The position numbers and the translations under genes were made by a program. From contig JACVVK020000034.1 of assembly GCA_018292915.2 (NCBI GenBank), forward strand, positions 2,106,001-2,170,000: 64,000 nt of DNA. Reading direction: 5' to 3'. This stretch comes from Batillaria attramentaria (Eukaryota; Mollusca; Gastropoda; Batillariidae). The notes under the pieces are model-generated. The model did no database searches, was not told the origin of the DNA, and was given only the letters and a program-made list of their open reading frames with translations. Of this stretch, positions 1-29,515 are shown piece by piece. Position 1 is the first letter of the stretch. Each line of letters starts with the position of its first letter.

Positions 1-3000
1 TGTGCACACAATCGATGTGACGGCGTTAACGAAACATTAAGCCGTCGGTCACGGAAGCCTAGCTTCGAATGTCTGACTCATTCGTATAGTCAATTAGAGA
101 GCGCCAGACGATCGTGGTGTTCAAACTCTTTGCTGAAGTTTTTTTGGGGGTCTTAGAACGGCGAAAAGACGCGCGGCGTTGTTTTCTCAACTACAGTCGC
201 AGGATAATATTTCAAAGATACACCATTTTTGTCTAAGGTTAATGCACTATCAGTACCATAGTCACAGTTGGCGGCATCAGCCTACTGAGAGGACCTGGTA
301 CCGAAGCTGCACCACGTCAGTTAATTAAAATTTTGCGAAGGAGAGAGACACGATCTCGCGGTACTGACTGGAATCTTCGTCGCTTCCGCCCCTGGTGTTC
401 AGGCTGTGCGGATCCTGATTAAACAAAGCGTCGGTCATCATACCATAGTCTGCCTGCAGAGCAGAGACGTGCCAAAGTGTGACAGGACCACTGTAAACCT
501 GGCCAACATTGCAACACGACGCTTGGGTGAAGATCAGTGTACTGTAGTTGAGCGCGCATCGTCTTTTACGAGTGCACAGATACCGTATTGAGCTGAACTG
601 AGCCGAACCCAAGTGTTTAGTAACACCGGAGCCTAGCAGTGAACAGTCTCCTGACCACGGATGCAGGCACCGGTTGCTGTTTACTAAGCCCTAATTATTT
701 TCGCAGTCTGTATTGTTGTCTTCAGCCTTTGAGAGGTAGTTAACCGTGTGCAGACCTACAGAAAGAAAGAGTTCGCAAAACTAGAGAGCCGCCAACACCA
801 GCATATCAACATCCAGCCTCACGTGCCCAACATGCGGAAGACACTTCCGTGCCCGGGGTTAGCCACCAATTAGGCTCATTAGTCACCTCCGGGCACATAA
901 AAAAAAAACCATTCCCTAGGACACAAGAGTCTTTCAGTGGACTGCATTCTGGAGTCTAATCAAAACCAGCACTCTTGGAGCAGAAGTCGCGGTGCTCATC
1001 GATATCGACGAGCGGAAGAGCAACACCACCTGTTATAGGAAGGCAGGGTCGTGACCTTTGTGGTGTTTCTGGCCGTACGACAGCCACTGTCACATAGGCT
1101 GGGGAGTTCCTACCACTTGGTTTTGTGAGAAGACGACCAAGGCCGTGGTTTAAAGTGACACAGCCCACAGCAAGGTATTTGAAGAATGGGGTGATTTTGC
1201 CGCGGTCACTGACACACGCAGAGCTCCAGTGATAAACCGCCCCCCTATGTCAGTCCCCAAAGTACATGGACTGCAAGTTAGCGTAGACCCCAGGACAGTA
1301 CAAGGTTTGTTTCTCAGCCCCTGACCAAGATGTCATGGCGGTGTGTGTGTGTCTGACTGTGATGAGACGGGTCACCTAGTGGATAGTCACCGAGATAAGC
1401 TGCTGCGGCGGTGTTTATGATAGTGGCGTCTGTCACAATTTCTGCATCATCGGTCTCTTTTCGTCAAGATGAGCCAGGTGAGATTTCGTAAGATGTACCG
1501 AGTTTGTTTGTTTGTTTGTTGTTGTTGTTGTTTGTTTGTTTTTTGTTTTTTTTTGGGGGGGGGGTGCATTTATTCTGCATTCTCTTGATCGAAGTCCTGT
1601 CATGTGTGTTGGCCGGTGGCGCGTTTGAATTGGGGAACAGCCACCAGCGAGGATTTTACCGACTGCAGTGAACCGAAACAAACAGCTGGTTTTTAGAAAA
1701 GGGTACTGCCCAGTTCGTAGTTTCACTTTGGTCGTGAACTGCGTGTTATTTATAGTAATACTAGATAGATCTTTTGCATTAATAATGCAAAAACCGGCAG
1801 ATTTAGTCATATTTTGGGTTAGCTCATTTCAGTTGTCCCGCATTAAATATCAACAACAACATCAACGACAACACAAACAAAACAACAACAACAAATAAAA
1901 CAACAACCCCAAGCTATTTTTGTTTTAGTTTACTCTAGACGTCTGCAAAACATTAAGTCCTTCCTTAGTTCGTGTCTAGATTGTCATCTTTTGACTAAGC
2001 AAGGCAAGTCATTTCCATTCCTCTGGGGGCATAGGAAAGGGCGATTTCCGTCTGTGCAATGCCGATCCTCTGCAAGGTGCTAGATGCTCTTAGTTTCTGT
2101 TACAACCTGCCTCCCTGGAGAGTTCGTGGCTAGTTTGGCCTCGCACATTATTCCACGCCGCACAGTCAGCAGAGAATCTTAACAGCTTTACGTCCGACAC
2201 ACTCGACAGGTATATAATTGCTCACCCGATCGTCGGGTCTCAAGGCGTGAAAGACGACGCTAAATGTAACCTCATTTTTCCGGCACCGTAGTCAGTATGG
2301 AGATGGGCTCATCAGAGACGGGAAACAAGCATGCAGGTGGTGTGGTACAGCGTGGATTTGGCGCCTTCCACGCTCAGGCTAATCAGTCTGCAAGAGGAGA
2401 CAGGAAGGTCCGTCGTGCCGTGGGTGATTGTCCGCAGGCGTGGCTGAGGTGATGCCCACGCCGTAGTGTGAACTCGGGTTGGCTGGCATTAGCTTAATTA
2501 TTGTACTTGGAATTGCGTGGAAAACGCCGTCCCCTTTTTGAGCTACGGTGAAAAAGTGTTTTTTTTTGTTTTTTTTTTAAAGGCTGTGTAATTTACTGTG
2601 TTAACTTAATTCCTACTAAGTAAGTGTAGGGTTATGCACCAGTGGCCTCACTAAACAAAAACAACAACAAAAAACAAAAACAAACAACAACAACAACAAC
2701 AACAAAAACCCAGCAATGAATTTATGTCTGCATGGATTTAAATTTGGCTGCACTTTAATTATACTCGTGTTTGCTGCAGTGAGAGCCGTTAAGTAGCCAT
2801 TAATTTTGCCTGATTTCGCATACAGAACCAAAACCGAAATAGAGTATTAAAAACAGCAGCAACAACAACAACAAACAAACAACCCTGGCATATTCATGCT
2901 ATTATATCAAGCGGTCGCATTCTTTGGTATATTTCGGGTTGGCATTAGCGCCAGCTTAGGGAGGAGTTCGGCACGACAGTGAGCGCTTGTGTTGTTTAAC

Positions 3001-3845
3001 TTGTAGGGTCAGTGTGCTTTATGGGGGTGTTAATACTGTGAGGGGTCGCATCCTTTGATTATAACAACGTGAAGGAAGTGCGTGTGGTTCTGATACCCAA
3101 AGCAGGAAACCTCCCACACGACAGTGGAGGTTAATGCCTTGATTCATGTAAAAAACAAAAAAAAAAGTGAAGGAAGAGCATCTGATACCTTCAGCACGAA
3201 ACCTTAAATGACTGCAAACCGCAAGGGCAAAGAACAAGGCACAAGCCGAGAGCTTTGAAGGGAGAAGGCAATTTCAAAACTTTAAAAACGAACAACGAAC
3301 ACACAAACAAGCAGAACAAGGCCACCGAAATCCCAGACGGGGAAGAACCGCGCATCGTTAATTTAAAAACCTCAGTCCTTAAAATGACCTCGAAATCCGA
3401 GGCAAGGGCTATTAAGGACGCCCACAACCGTTTTAGATCCTGTTCACGTGATTCTACTGCGTCATTAGAAAGAACGAAAAAAGAAAAGGAAGGAAGGAAG
3501 GGAGGGAGAAGCGGGGAGAGAGAGAGAGAGAGAGAGAAAAAGTTTCGAAAAGGCTTTGTTCTTAGTGACGGTGTTTCTGTGTAGGCAGATTGAAAAATCG
3601 ATATTAGACACGCTAGGCGCTGCAGTTGTCAGGGTTGATGTGATTGGGACCTTCCGGAGGGCAAATTAAGCAGTCTACGGCACAACATCTGCCCGAGGAG
3701 CACCACTTCACGTGACACTGGACGGAGGGAGGGAGCAGTAGCCACAGACAGTGTCACCGGCCGCGGCACGGAGGTGTAGGCGTTAGGAATGGATTAGAGG
3801 TGGTGGGCGAAATCTACATGTATGTTTGTGACGGGATGTTGACAC

Positions 3846-3885
<40 letters not shown>

Positions 3886-5319
3886 GAACTGTTTATCAGT
3901 GGCATTTTGCCCTTCCTGGCGCAGACTTGGGCCTTCAATGACCTGTGCAACCTGAACTGTTAATTGACAGACCTGTATCAGAATTTCACCAGATTTTCTT
4001 TGGCTTGCAGTTTGAGAAGCTTGCACTTATTCAGGGTGCTGATCAGTAGTTTTTCTTAAGTGAAAAAAAAGTCACCAAAGTGGCAACCCTTCGCACAGAA
4101 GTTTTCACATACTACCAGGACAAGCGCTAAGACCTTTCCTAATACCCACAACTTTATCCGGGATGCTACCTACCCAACCTTGGTCGCGCTCAGGCGCCTG
4201 GTTTGATTGTCTGGTGTGGCGATAGTTGCTAGTAGAGGCGCCACACGCCAACCTCCCATTTTCAACGTCTCACGCACTGCACGTGCAGCCGGCTTTTGAC
4301 CTGTCCTGCACCGCTTGCAGGGTTTCTTTTTCCCGCTTGATTTTTGTGGAAAGTGACGTAGCTGATGCGAAGCGATGCAACGGCACATGAAGTGAATTTT
4401 ATCACAGTGAATTAATCCTACGAAACGCGTGTTTTGCACGCACCCACGCACGCACGCACCTGCTTTTGTTTCACTTTAACGGAAGTCGATCATCACGTCT
4501 GTGTTATTTCTCTGCCTCCGTTCTTGGAAAGGGAGAGAAAAGTAAACAATATTCCTGATTCTGTCGAGAAAATCCAAGCAAAGCAAAGTATGCTGCCACG
4601 CAAAGTATGCTGTTCCTAAGTAGTGTTAGGTCGTCTCAGCCTCTGAAGTCACGCGTGTAAGCACGAATTTCTGCCCGTTTCCAATAACTTCGATCGCGTC
4701 ATTGCGCATCGCCACTGACGGCACCACTTGCCGTGGGCACAAGCTACGCGGGGAATGAAACCGAGCGTCCCCGCCTCATCTTCTGGATCGGGATAATTGC
4801 ATCTGTCTTTGCTGACTGTCCGTCGCCTCGATGCTTGTTACGAACAGAACGGAACTCTGCGATAAGTTCAATCAAGTCGACACTACTAACGGATTGAGCG
4901 GAAATTTCCAGTCTATAGTAGTCATTTTAAAGGTCATTTGTGGTAATGAGGAGGAAAGGAAAGGTGCTCTTTGTTGTTGTTGTTGTTGTTTTGTTTTTGT
5001 TGCTATGCTGCAAACTGGTTTATTGCGCCTAGGAGATGAGAAGTTTGTGTTTGTTTTACCTAGTTGTAATTGCTATTTGTTTTCTACGCATTTTTTTAAG
5101 CTGGAGTTCGAGAAATTAGCATGAAGGTGCAGCGTCTCCTGCATGTCCTAGGTTTATACTACCCCGTAGACCAGTTTGCATCCTTTGGCCAACGTTGTAT
5201 TTTTTTTTTCACGTACTGCAGGCACACTTAGCCGCGAATTAGTCTTTGTGGCTTGCGGGGCTTTAAGCCCTATAAACTCACTCAATCCCTTGTTTGTTTT
5301 TGAGTAAGTTTGTGTGTGT

Positions 5320-5350
<31 letters not shown>

Positions 5351-5935
5351 GTCCTTTTTGTGTTTTGCCAGGTTTGGGGGAAAAAAGTTAAAAGTGCAGT
5401 AATGTTTAGAGAAATGTGAGGTTTTCCGATCTACATGATTAGAAGACCGAGTCATTTCCCTATGCAGACATACAGGCACTGAGTGCTTTCTGCAGACAGA
5501 TGGTTTTGTGCTTCCTAACATGAATGTATGTACTGTTACACAACATAGAGAAAGCAAGCACTCATTTGTGGATGGCAGTGAATTACCAGTACCTGACATG
5601 AGTATTGTGTCGTACATGATGGTCATTGGTTCGAATCCCATTTTGGAGCCCTCATTTGTACTCGCCCCCCCTACCCCCCCCCCCCCCCTTTTTTTTTTAT
5701 TATTGTCCAGCCTTTGACATCGCTTTTTGCGGTAAAAATAAATTGTCCAAAAATATAAAAAACAACCCCTCAATCAATCAATCAATCAGTCAGTCAGTCA
5801 GTCAGTCAGTCAGTCAGTCAGTCAGTCAGTCAGTCAGTCCAGTCAGTCCAGTCAGTCAACTGACCAACCAACGAAACAAGCAAACTAACAAAAAAACGTA
5901 GCTGACGGCAGTATTTTCTGGTGTGTGTGTTGCAG
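1..5935. other. Upstream intron or flank of PRKAR1A, no coding exon recognised
   Basis: No reading frame resembles the R1 dimerisation/docking domain in any frame I read. Content is low-complexity patches (AAC/GTT runs near 1500-1550, 1845-1905 and 2655-2710), a GA patch at 3480-3540, (GT)n at 3850-3883, (GT)n plus a G tract at 5310-5351, a C/T tract at 5665-5700 and a TCAA/GTCA array at 5770-5859. It is probably the intron after the docking exon. A non-coding first exon or promoter here cannot be ruled out. Confidence 0.5.
5770..5859. repeat. Tetranucleotide array (TCAA)n then (GTCA)n
   Basis: About five TCAA units pass into a long run of GTCA units, with a small variant at the 3' end. It ends about 75 bases before the acceptor of the pseudosubstrate exon, within branch-point distance. 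Confidence 0.9.
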
Positions 5936-22465
<16,530 letters not shown>

Positions 22466-24980
22466 ATCCGATCGTCTCGCGGAGCGACCTGCAACCTCAA
22501 ATCGGTAGTGACTCGGGGAAGACGACTTCCTTTTGCTGCATGATACAGACTGTCTCCCGTTTAGAGGGGCTGAGAACAGTAGTAGACTTGTCATGTTTTA
22601 TATTGTGGATAGAGTGAGAACAGAAGATGCTGGATGAGTCTTCGTCTGGAGATACTAACTACCTTGTCTATGCTGAGTGTTACGTGGGTTTTGGGAAATA
22701 AGGACTTCTTTTTAGGAAAAAGTAATGTGTCTGCTCTGCAATGTTCTACACCATACATTTTCTCTTATGATGGAAGTAGAACTGTGAGCATGACGGTGAT
22801 GTTCAGTGGTCCGTAGCGCGTTTTGCTAGTTATTTGCACCATTTTTTATGGTACATGTATATCGTACGCCCTTTCAGTCCTCCTTTGTTTTTCTCATCCC
22901 AGCGCTTTCTACACTCACAGCTACCAAGAAAGTGCTGGCTTGAGGTGAATGCAACCGCAGAATTGTCATATTTGTCATTTTAATTTTCAGGTTATTTACC
23001 AGTTATAATTCTTTGATCACCATTGGTAAAGTATTTGTTGGTTTTAAATACTTCAGGAGTTTTGTATTTACCCGTGTAACTATACCCTTGTGTGTTTTGT
23101 TAGCTCTTCAGAAGGGCGTGGCTCTTATCGTTTTTCAATGATGAAGAAATCTTGGATAAATGAGAGACCTTAACCACTAGTTAATTTACCCACATACACC
23201 CCCCCCCCCCCCCCCATCACATAACACAACCTTTCCACCCTTAGAGGATCCCCAGTTAGATCATTGGGTATCTGAAAAAGGCTATAGGATTCCCCTGTTC
23301 TTTATTGATGGGCTCTGCTGCTGTTTGCCCTGAATGGGGTTCTGACAAGGAAATAAAGCAATACATGTATTTCATTAGTCGTTCCCCCCTGAATGGCTTC
23401 GTGAGTTCACTCTGTTTAATGAGAACTACATGTACAGAGAATAGGTCTGTTTGGAAAAGTCACACCCCACTTCATGTATTGTGCATGTGTGTGTGTGTGT
23501 GTGTGTGTGTGTGCTCTAGATGTCTCTTGTTTTCCCTGCTCTGATGAACTTTCACAGTTGTTCAACAAATCTTGCTCAAAGTTGAACTTGGAGTGATGAA
23601 CGTGCTGGTGTACTGTATTCTAACACACCATCACCATTATGCATATAACACTAGGGAGATTGTACATTGTACCCCTCATGTGGTAGAAGACGGTCACTGT
23701 ATATTTAATCATGTACTGACAGTATCCCAAATTAACACCATGTTGATGGCGTGTTTGCGTTAGGGCGTCTGTGATGCGACTTCAGGGCTTCACATCGGTG
23801 GGAAGAGTGATAGGACAAATGTCCGAACTGACCCTAAAAAGGTATAGGACATTTGTAGCACAGGACATATGTCCGCCTCGGTAAGAAAGTAATCGGACAT
23901 TTCAAACATGAATCGGTGTTTGACCGATGTCCGACGCATATACGAAGCCCTCTTACTTGGCGAGTAACTTGTTGCTTTCTAGCCTGGAGGTCGCGTCCTC
24001 CGTTACTGTTAGGCATATGGTGTGATAATCTGTATGTATGTTACAGCGTGATATGTCTGTTTACCACTGGTGTGATACGTCTGTTTTACTATCCTGGCTG
24101 CCTGCCTGCTCCAGGGTGCTGCTTTGCATTATCTGTATACTGATATCCTTTATATGTTGTGCTGGCAAAACTGTATGTTTGAAACTTGTAGGATTCAAAG
24201 TGTGTTCAACTTGGTATTTGGGATGTGGTTGCCTCGTCAAAAGAATAATTTCCATTGTGACCTACATTTTTTCCACCTGTCGAAAAAACTGTCCTGCGTT
24301 GTTCGCCGGGCCATTTTCGCTGCATGTTCACCAACTTGCACTGGTTTCTAAGACCACTCAAAACTCTTCATTGTCATCATTTTAACCACAGAAAATGTGC
24401 AACTGTGAAAACAACATCACAAGTGACAGTATTGAGCCTAACAGCGGAGGGAAATTTTTTTCATTGTTTGTACATGCTATATTGATGATTGTACATCTTC
24501 TGTCATCTGTATAGACTTTTTTTCTTTTGGATGTTGAAAGGGAGCGTGTATGACCTGACATTTTCCATTGTGACGAATGAATGGCTCAGCTGTCGAACAA
24601 CCATAGGAATCTTTTTTTAAAAACTTTTTGTTTAGCTAATGCTTTTATTGAGAGTGCTTGTTGTGCTTGCGCTGTTTTCTTCATCTGTATGAGCAGGGCA
24701 CTTATTTAGAAAACAACAAGCGTTGAACTATCTGGGCTGGGCAGTTTGAAGGTTTCCGAATTACTGGAAAAATATTAGCCATTCTTGGTTGTGTTCTGAA
24801 ATTATCTTGCCATTTTGTTTTTGTTTTGTTTTGATTTTTGAATTGTGTGGCATAAGGTTTTAGTAACGCTAGTCAGCTTATTTGTTGATGCTTTGGTTAC
24901 TGTAAGGAAGGATGACAATTTTAAGGTTTAAATGAATTCCTCTTTGACTTAAATAAAGTCACATAAATATTAATTAAAAA
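22466..24980 (+). other. PRKAR1A: PRKAR1A 3' UTR and downstream
   Basis: No reading frame of interest follows the stop. Candidate poly(A) signals AATAAA lie at 23352-23357 and 24952-24957, the latter followed by T/GT-rich sequence. Use of the distal site would give a 3' UTR near 2.5 kb. The segment also holds a (GT)n run at 23486-23513, a C tract near 23200-23215 and a cluster of GGACA/TGTCC palindromes at 23805-23935. The end is an estimate. Confidence 0.5.
24952..24957 (+). terminator. Candidate distal poly(A) signal of PRKAR1A
   Basis: AATAAA in an A/T-rich context, with TTCTTTATTGTG about 35 bases downstream as a possible GU/U-rich element. It is the better placed of two AATAAA hexamers after the stop. 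Usage is inferred, not shown. Confidence 0.4.
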
Positions 24981-26275
24981 GACACGTGCCAGTTCTTTAT
25001 TGTGCTTTAGCTGCAGAAATATTTAATCTCAAAACCATGCGCCCAAATGGGAAAGACTTGGACATTTGTTTTGGATTTCTGGTTCCTTCGGAATGAGGTC
25101 ATCAGTACTCAGGTATGCTTAGAGGAAGGCAAGGTGCATCCACAGTTGGTCAGATGTACATGTAGTTAGGACACTTACTCATTTTGGGTGTTTCAGCTAC
25201 TTTTGCTGTAAAGTCTTGATTTGTTGGGTTGACATTTTGTGCTACGTATTTTTTATTATCATTTTTTTTTTTCAGTGTTGTGTGGCTCTCTTTAGCAATT
25301 TGTGTTTGATGTGTAACATTACTCTAGAAATTACAAAAGACTGTACTCAAGTGTTTTAATGATTTGATTCTTTTCTTTCAGTGTTGGGATGGGTCACAAT
25401 TCAAATTACCTCTTACATTTAAGGGACTTTTTAAATATTTAAGTTTCACTGCAATTGTAGCATTGTAGTGTTTGGGGAAAATAGGGTACATATTTTCTCT
25501 GCAGTTCCGGAGAAGCTAGGCAGCGCTCTGTGCAATTATACAGGACTGATCACTGTACCTTATGCTGCTTTGCAGTTATGTGTGGTACATTTCAGTGCAT
25601 TCTTTATTTTCCTGTTTGTTTCCCTGTGAAATTTAATTGTTAGCCTCTGAATGATGTATCCGTTTTCATGCCTACATGAATGTGTGTTTATATTGCCACA
25701 GCCAAAACTAACTCTTTTTAAAAATTGTTTTTTAAGTTCTAACTCTGTCACTTTTTAAATGCTTTTTTCTGAAAGGGGGTAATCTTTGAATTGTTGTTGT
25801 TGTAATGTTTATTGTATCAGGATAACTGATAGGGGGCTGTTCACATGCATTCTGGAGTATGATGCAACTACATTTGATTATATGATGCATGACAAATGTC
25901 TGGAAACACCAATCAATCAACAAGGTGCCAAATTCCCAATACAGATCACCACCTTCATAACGCACTCTGATGTTCCGCAAACTGATTCATGGAGCAGACA
26001 GGTCGCAAAGAATGTCAGCGTAAGAACAACCAAGTCTGTGGCTGCTGTTCACAGCACTGTACTGAGGGCGATTTCATACTCACACTTTTTTTTTTCCCCC
26101 CACGTTACCCTCATCATCATATCTGAGCTATGTCTTGCTGATCTCATGGCCTGCGCCCAAGCCTAGAGCCAGTGGTAGGCTGGCCAGCAACTTTCCGTTG
26201 TGAGAAATTGCAGATCCTCTGCTGTCAGTTCTGGCTTTCGAAGGCCGCACCTTTGTGCACTCCTCACTGGTGGAG

Positions 26276-26530
26276 GAGGCGGGATGACCGAGCTGGGAGG
26301 GCATTGGACTTTAACTCTTTGACGACGGAGCACAATTTCTGAAACACGATTTCCTATAGTGTCAGAAATTGTGCTCCGTCGTCAAAGAGTTAAGTGCTTA
26401 GGTCATGAGTTTGAATCCCCGCAGGGAGTTAGAAGTTTGAGCTGGCTTTTTCCTTGTTGTCGCCTCAGTGATATCACCCCGACTTGGTGGATAAGGAGGT
26501 TAAACCTGAAAACCACCAACCAGCCTACCA
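26276..26530 (+). mobile_element. Old tRNA-derived SINE interrupted by a hairpin MITE
   Basis: The blocks are in order: GGGATGACCGAGCTGGGAGG (head), GGTCATGAGTTTGAATCCCC (B-box), GATATCACCCCGACTTGGTG and GGTTAAACC (3' module). An 83-bp hairpin element with TTAA ends sits between head and B-box; removing it restores a continuous SINE. Confidence 0.82.
26311..26393. mobile_element. TTAA-flanked perfect hairpin MITE
   Basis: Arms 26311-26342 and 26362-26393 are exact 32-base inverted repeats including the TTAA at each end, with a 19-base loop. TTAA duplication suggests mobilisation by a piggyBac-type transposase. Termini are TTAACTCTTTGACGACGG. Confidence 0.88.
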
Positions 26531-27101
26531 ACCAACTCATTGTGACTACTGTATTCGTAGTACAAAATGCATGTGACAGCAGTGCCAACATACACTGTTG
26601 TGACCAAGAAGCCACAGGCACGGGCAGTGTCATGTGCCTTTAGCGATTTGAAAGACATAACATTGAAGAGGCGGAGAACTTGGAAGTGAGGAAGGGTGTC
26701 CCAGCAGCTTTTTGTTTTGCATGCGCGCGTCCTGTTCCCCTGTTTCTGGTACTTCATGCTTGATGTTCAGCAGGACAGGTTTTCGAGACAAAAATGGGGG
26801 TAGAAGCTGCTATAAGAGTGCAGAAACTTCCTTCACACGCGTGCAATGGCAATACATGTATGTATAGACTTAGACCTCAGGCATGGAATCAAGTGTGTAC
26901 GATATATTGTACTCGACTTTTCATCTTTTTGTTATCTCTACTTTTTTTTTCCTTGTCACCTCTTGACATTTTTCATGTACATGTATTAGGATTCTTGTAT
27001 GCTGTGCTCCAGTACAGGGAATGAAAGACGATGGAACTGTTTCATACATTTGACGAGGTGCCGCGTCTTCGGAAAGTAAATTATCATTATATGCCATTAG
27101 C

Positions 27102-27103
<2 letters not shown>

Positions 27104-27138
<35 letters not shown>

Positions 27139-27168
27139 GTGTGTGTGTGCGTGCGTGCGTGCGTGTGA
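27104..27168. repeat. (GT)n microsatellite with GC variants
   Basis: GT units interrupted by GC, then GA units to 27187. Confidence 0.9.
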
Positions 27169-27388
27169 GAGAGAGAGAGAGGGAGAGATGATGAAGACGA
27201 TACAGTGGATGACTCTGTCCAAACTGAGCGCTCAAAGTGCTTAGGGAGACTTTTAAAAGGGATGAAGAAAAAAGAAAACGCCCACACAGATGGCTTAAAG
27301 ACTAATGCAGATGAGTGGCTCCAGAATGCAGTGAGGGTGACTGCATACTTAGAAATTGTAATAAAAAAGAAGTCAGCAGATGTCTCAC

Positions 27389-27394
27389 TTTATT
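27389..27394 (-). terminator. Candidate poly(A) signal of the SDR42E1-like gene
   Basis: TTTATT on the plus strand reads AATAAA on the minus strand, 172 bases after the stop, followed downstream by a T-rich stretch. It implies a short 3' UTR. Usage is inferred. Confidence 0.45.
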
Positions 27395-27565
27395 ACATGT
27401 GAACAGTACATGCGTCCTTTCTTCTGGTAACACCCAGCGAAAACAGGCCTGTTGATACAGATATGTTTACAAAACATCTTTTAAAACGATGATGTACAAG
27501 TGATGGTACATGTAGTATCAAAATCATGGAACAAATCCCAACGTCTGCCGTATAAAACTTGCTGC

Positions 27566-27796
27566 CTATTTTACTAGAGGTAGATATGACATGATCATAG
27601 AGGCAATAAACAAACCCAGCAGAATGTTAACAATGTAATATACCAATGAACTTGATGATCCAGCCTGCCTCACATGACCGGTGTTCCTGTAGTACTGCAC
27701 TACACCAGACAAGTCATTCTGTACAGTCGGCACGTAACCCAAGTGTTTTCGAGCCTTCTCTGTGCTGAAGTAGTGGGTCACCCCTGTCTTGTACAC
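27566..27796 (-). CDS. SDR42E1: SDR42E1-like terminal exon with membrane anchor
   Basis: 77 codons including the stop. It begins [20 protein letters not shown], continues through [20 protein letters not shown], and ends with a hydrophobic stretch ([20 protein letters not shown]) that should span the membrane near residues 53-72 of the exon. The acceptor is TTGTTACACAG. Confidence 0.94.
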   Translation of the reverse strand: MYKTGVTHYFSTEKARKHLGYVPTVQNDLSGVVQYYRNTGHVRQAGSSSSLVYYIVNILLGLFIASMIMSYLPLVK

Positions 27797-29442
27797 CTGT
27801 GTAACAACAAATATAGTAAAAAATACACTGAAACAATATCGGGTAAAGATTCTGATTGGCTGTACTACATCACTCGGCGTACAAACATGGCGGACAGTGC
27901 ATCTTCAATTGGTTTGTCACCGAGCACAGCTGTGTTCAGTTTCACTTGTAGTTAGTAGACACACCGAGCGCAATGACTGTGATGTGCACATGTGTGTTTC
28001 ACACGCTGTGCCCAGTTAAGAGCAGGTTTTACATTTTTACTGGGGGGTGCAGGCTGAACACATGAAATGCAATGCTCGACATGGTCATGCCTGCTGGCAG
28101 ATCAGGGGAGACAAACTACTTCACAAGTGCAAGCTCTTACTGAGAGGAAGGAAGTCTTGAGGTTTGATGTATCCACTGTGAAGGCGTTTTGAAACTTGGA
28201 TAAATTTAGAGGAGTTTGTTGTGGTCTGACCAGTAAGAATCAGCAAAACAGCAACATCTAGCTAACCCATTCAAAATTTGCAAATAATAAAGTGAGAGTT
28301 AATACAAACTAAACAACTTCACAGTAAAACGGTAAATTTGTGTGAAGTGTGTTTGTGTTAAGTGTGTCCGACTATAATTATCATTAGATTTTAATGGAGG
28401 GAAAAATTGTCTAACTGGCTTCTGTGTGCATACCTCTGTTCTGGTGAGGAGTGGCTGGAAATTGTAAACTTTCCCCACAAGCCCATGGACCAGCTCAGTC
28501 AGCAGTGCTGCATCCAAAAGGAAACAAAAAACCAAAAAACACCAAAACCTTAATTTACAAGAGACAGAAGGGTACAGCAGTATACGAGTGAGTGTCACCA
28601 TCCATAAACAAATGCACTTTACACATGTGCAATCATCCAGTCTGAAAGGATAAGAATTCAATTCAGTTCAATTCAATAATACTGTATTTATCCCTTGAGG
28701 GCAATTAAGATGGGTCATCAGTTGGAAAAAAATGCATTATGATCTATATCATCTCATATCACAGCATAATTATATCATTACATCATCATCATATCACATC
28801 ATGACAGAAGGCGGCCAAACTGTACATACTTACCAAAATAGAAGATGAGGTTTACGGGTAAGTTGATCTTTGGGTAGGTATACCCCAGCCCCTCAATCTG
28901 AAACAACAAAACAGACCATCTTAGGACGACGACAAACCTTGCACGAAGGGAGGTCCCCCATTTTTGTATACCTACGGATGGACGGGCAGACAGACATGCA
29001 TCGCCGAAAACATTCAATTAGAATCCCACATCCATCGGCTGGGACCAAATGGCAATCTGAGTCGATTGAGCAGTCTGTTTCTGGAGAGATGGGACGTAAT
29101 CAAGATGACAAGCAATTCACTGAACGCCAGTTGTTTCCCTTGGACCGCTTACTTGGCTGAGATTGCGCCTGCTGGTCGTTTAGTATGAAAATAATGCTGA
29201 AATGCCTCTACAAAAAACATAAAAGACAAATTTGAAATATAATTCATTCTTAACCACATGCTGCACCCAAACGAAGAATCAATGATTTTTAAGATAATAA
29301 TAAATTACAGCAAACTTAGCCCAAGGCATCAACATGCTGGCAGGTCGTTGGTATTTTGAGAAAGACAACCTACCAGTGGACGGAAGAATTCAAAGTTGTT
29401 GATGGGCTTTGAATCTGACAGGAAGTATGACTGGCCCGCCTG

Positions 29443-29515
<73 letters not shown>

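Larger units (their letters stand above)
24981..27388. other. Intergenic region between convergent genes
   Basis: About 2.4 kb separating the 3' ends. It contains a SINE split by a TTAA hairpin element (26276-26530) and (GT)n at 27104-27168. No convincing gene. Confidence 0.6.

Noticed and set aside
780..840. Frame reading HQHINIQPHVP, vaguely like the HNIQ part of the R1 docking domain
   Set aside because: Only a few residues agree, no LREYF-type helix follows, and no suitable splice sites or phase are present.
3255..3584. 109-codon plus-strand frame
   Set aside because: Lys/Glu/Arg-rich composition comes from AAAC and GA low-complexity DNA; no domain and no splice logic.
27205..27402. 65-codon plus-strand frame near the SDR 3' end
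   Set aside because: Lies between convergent genes, begins in a GA/GT repeat, shows no recognisable motif and overlaps the likely SDR poly(A) signal.
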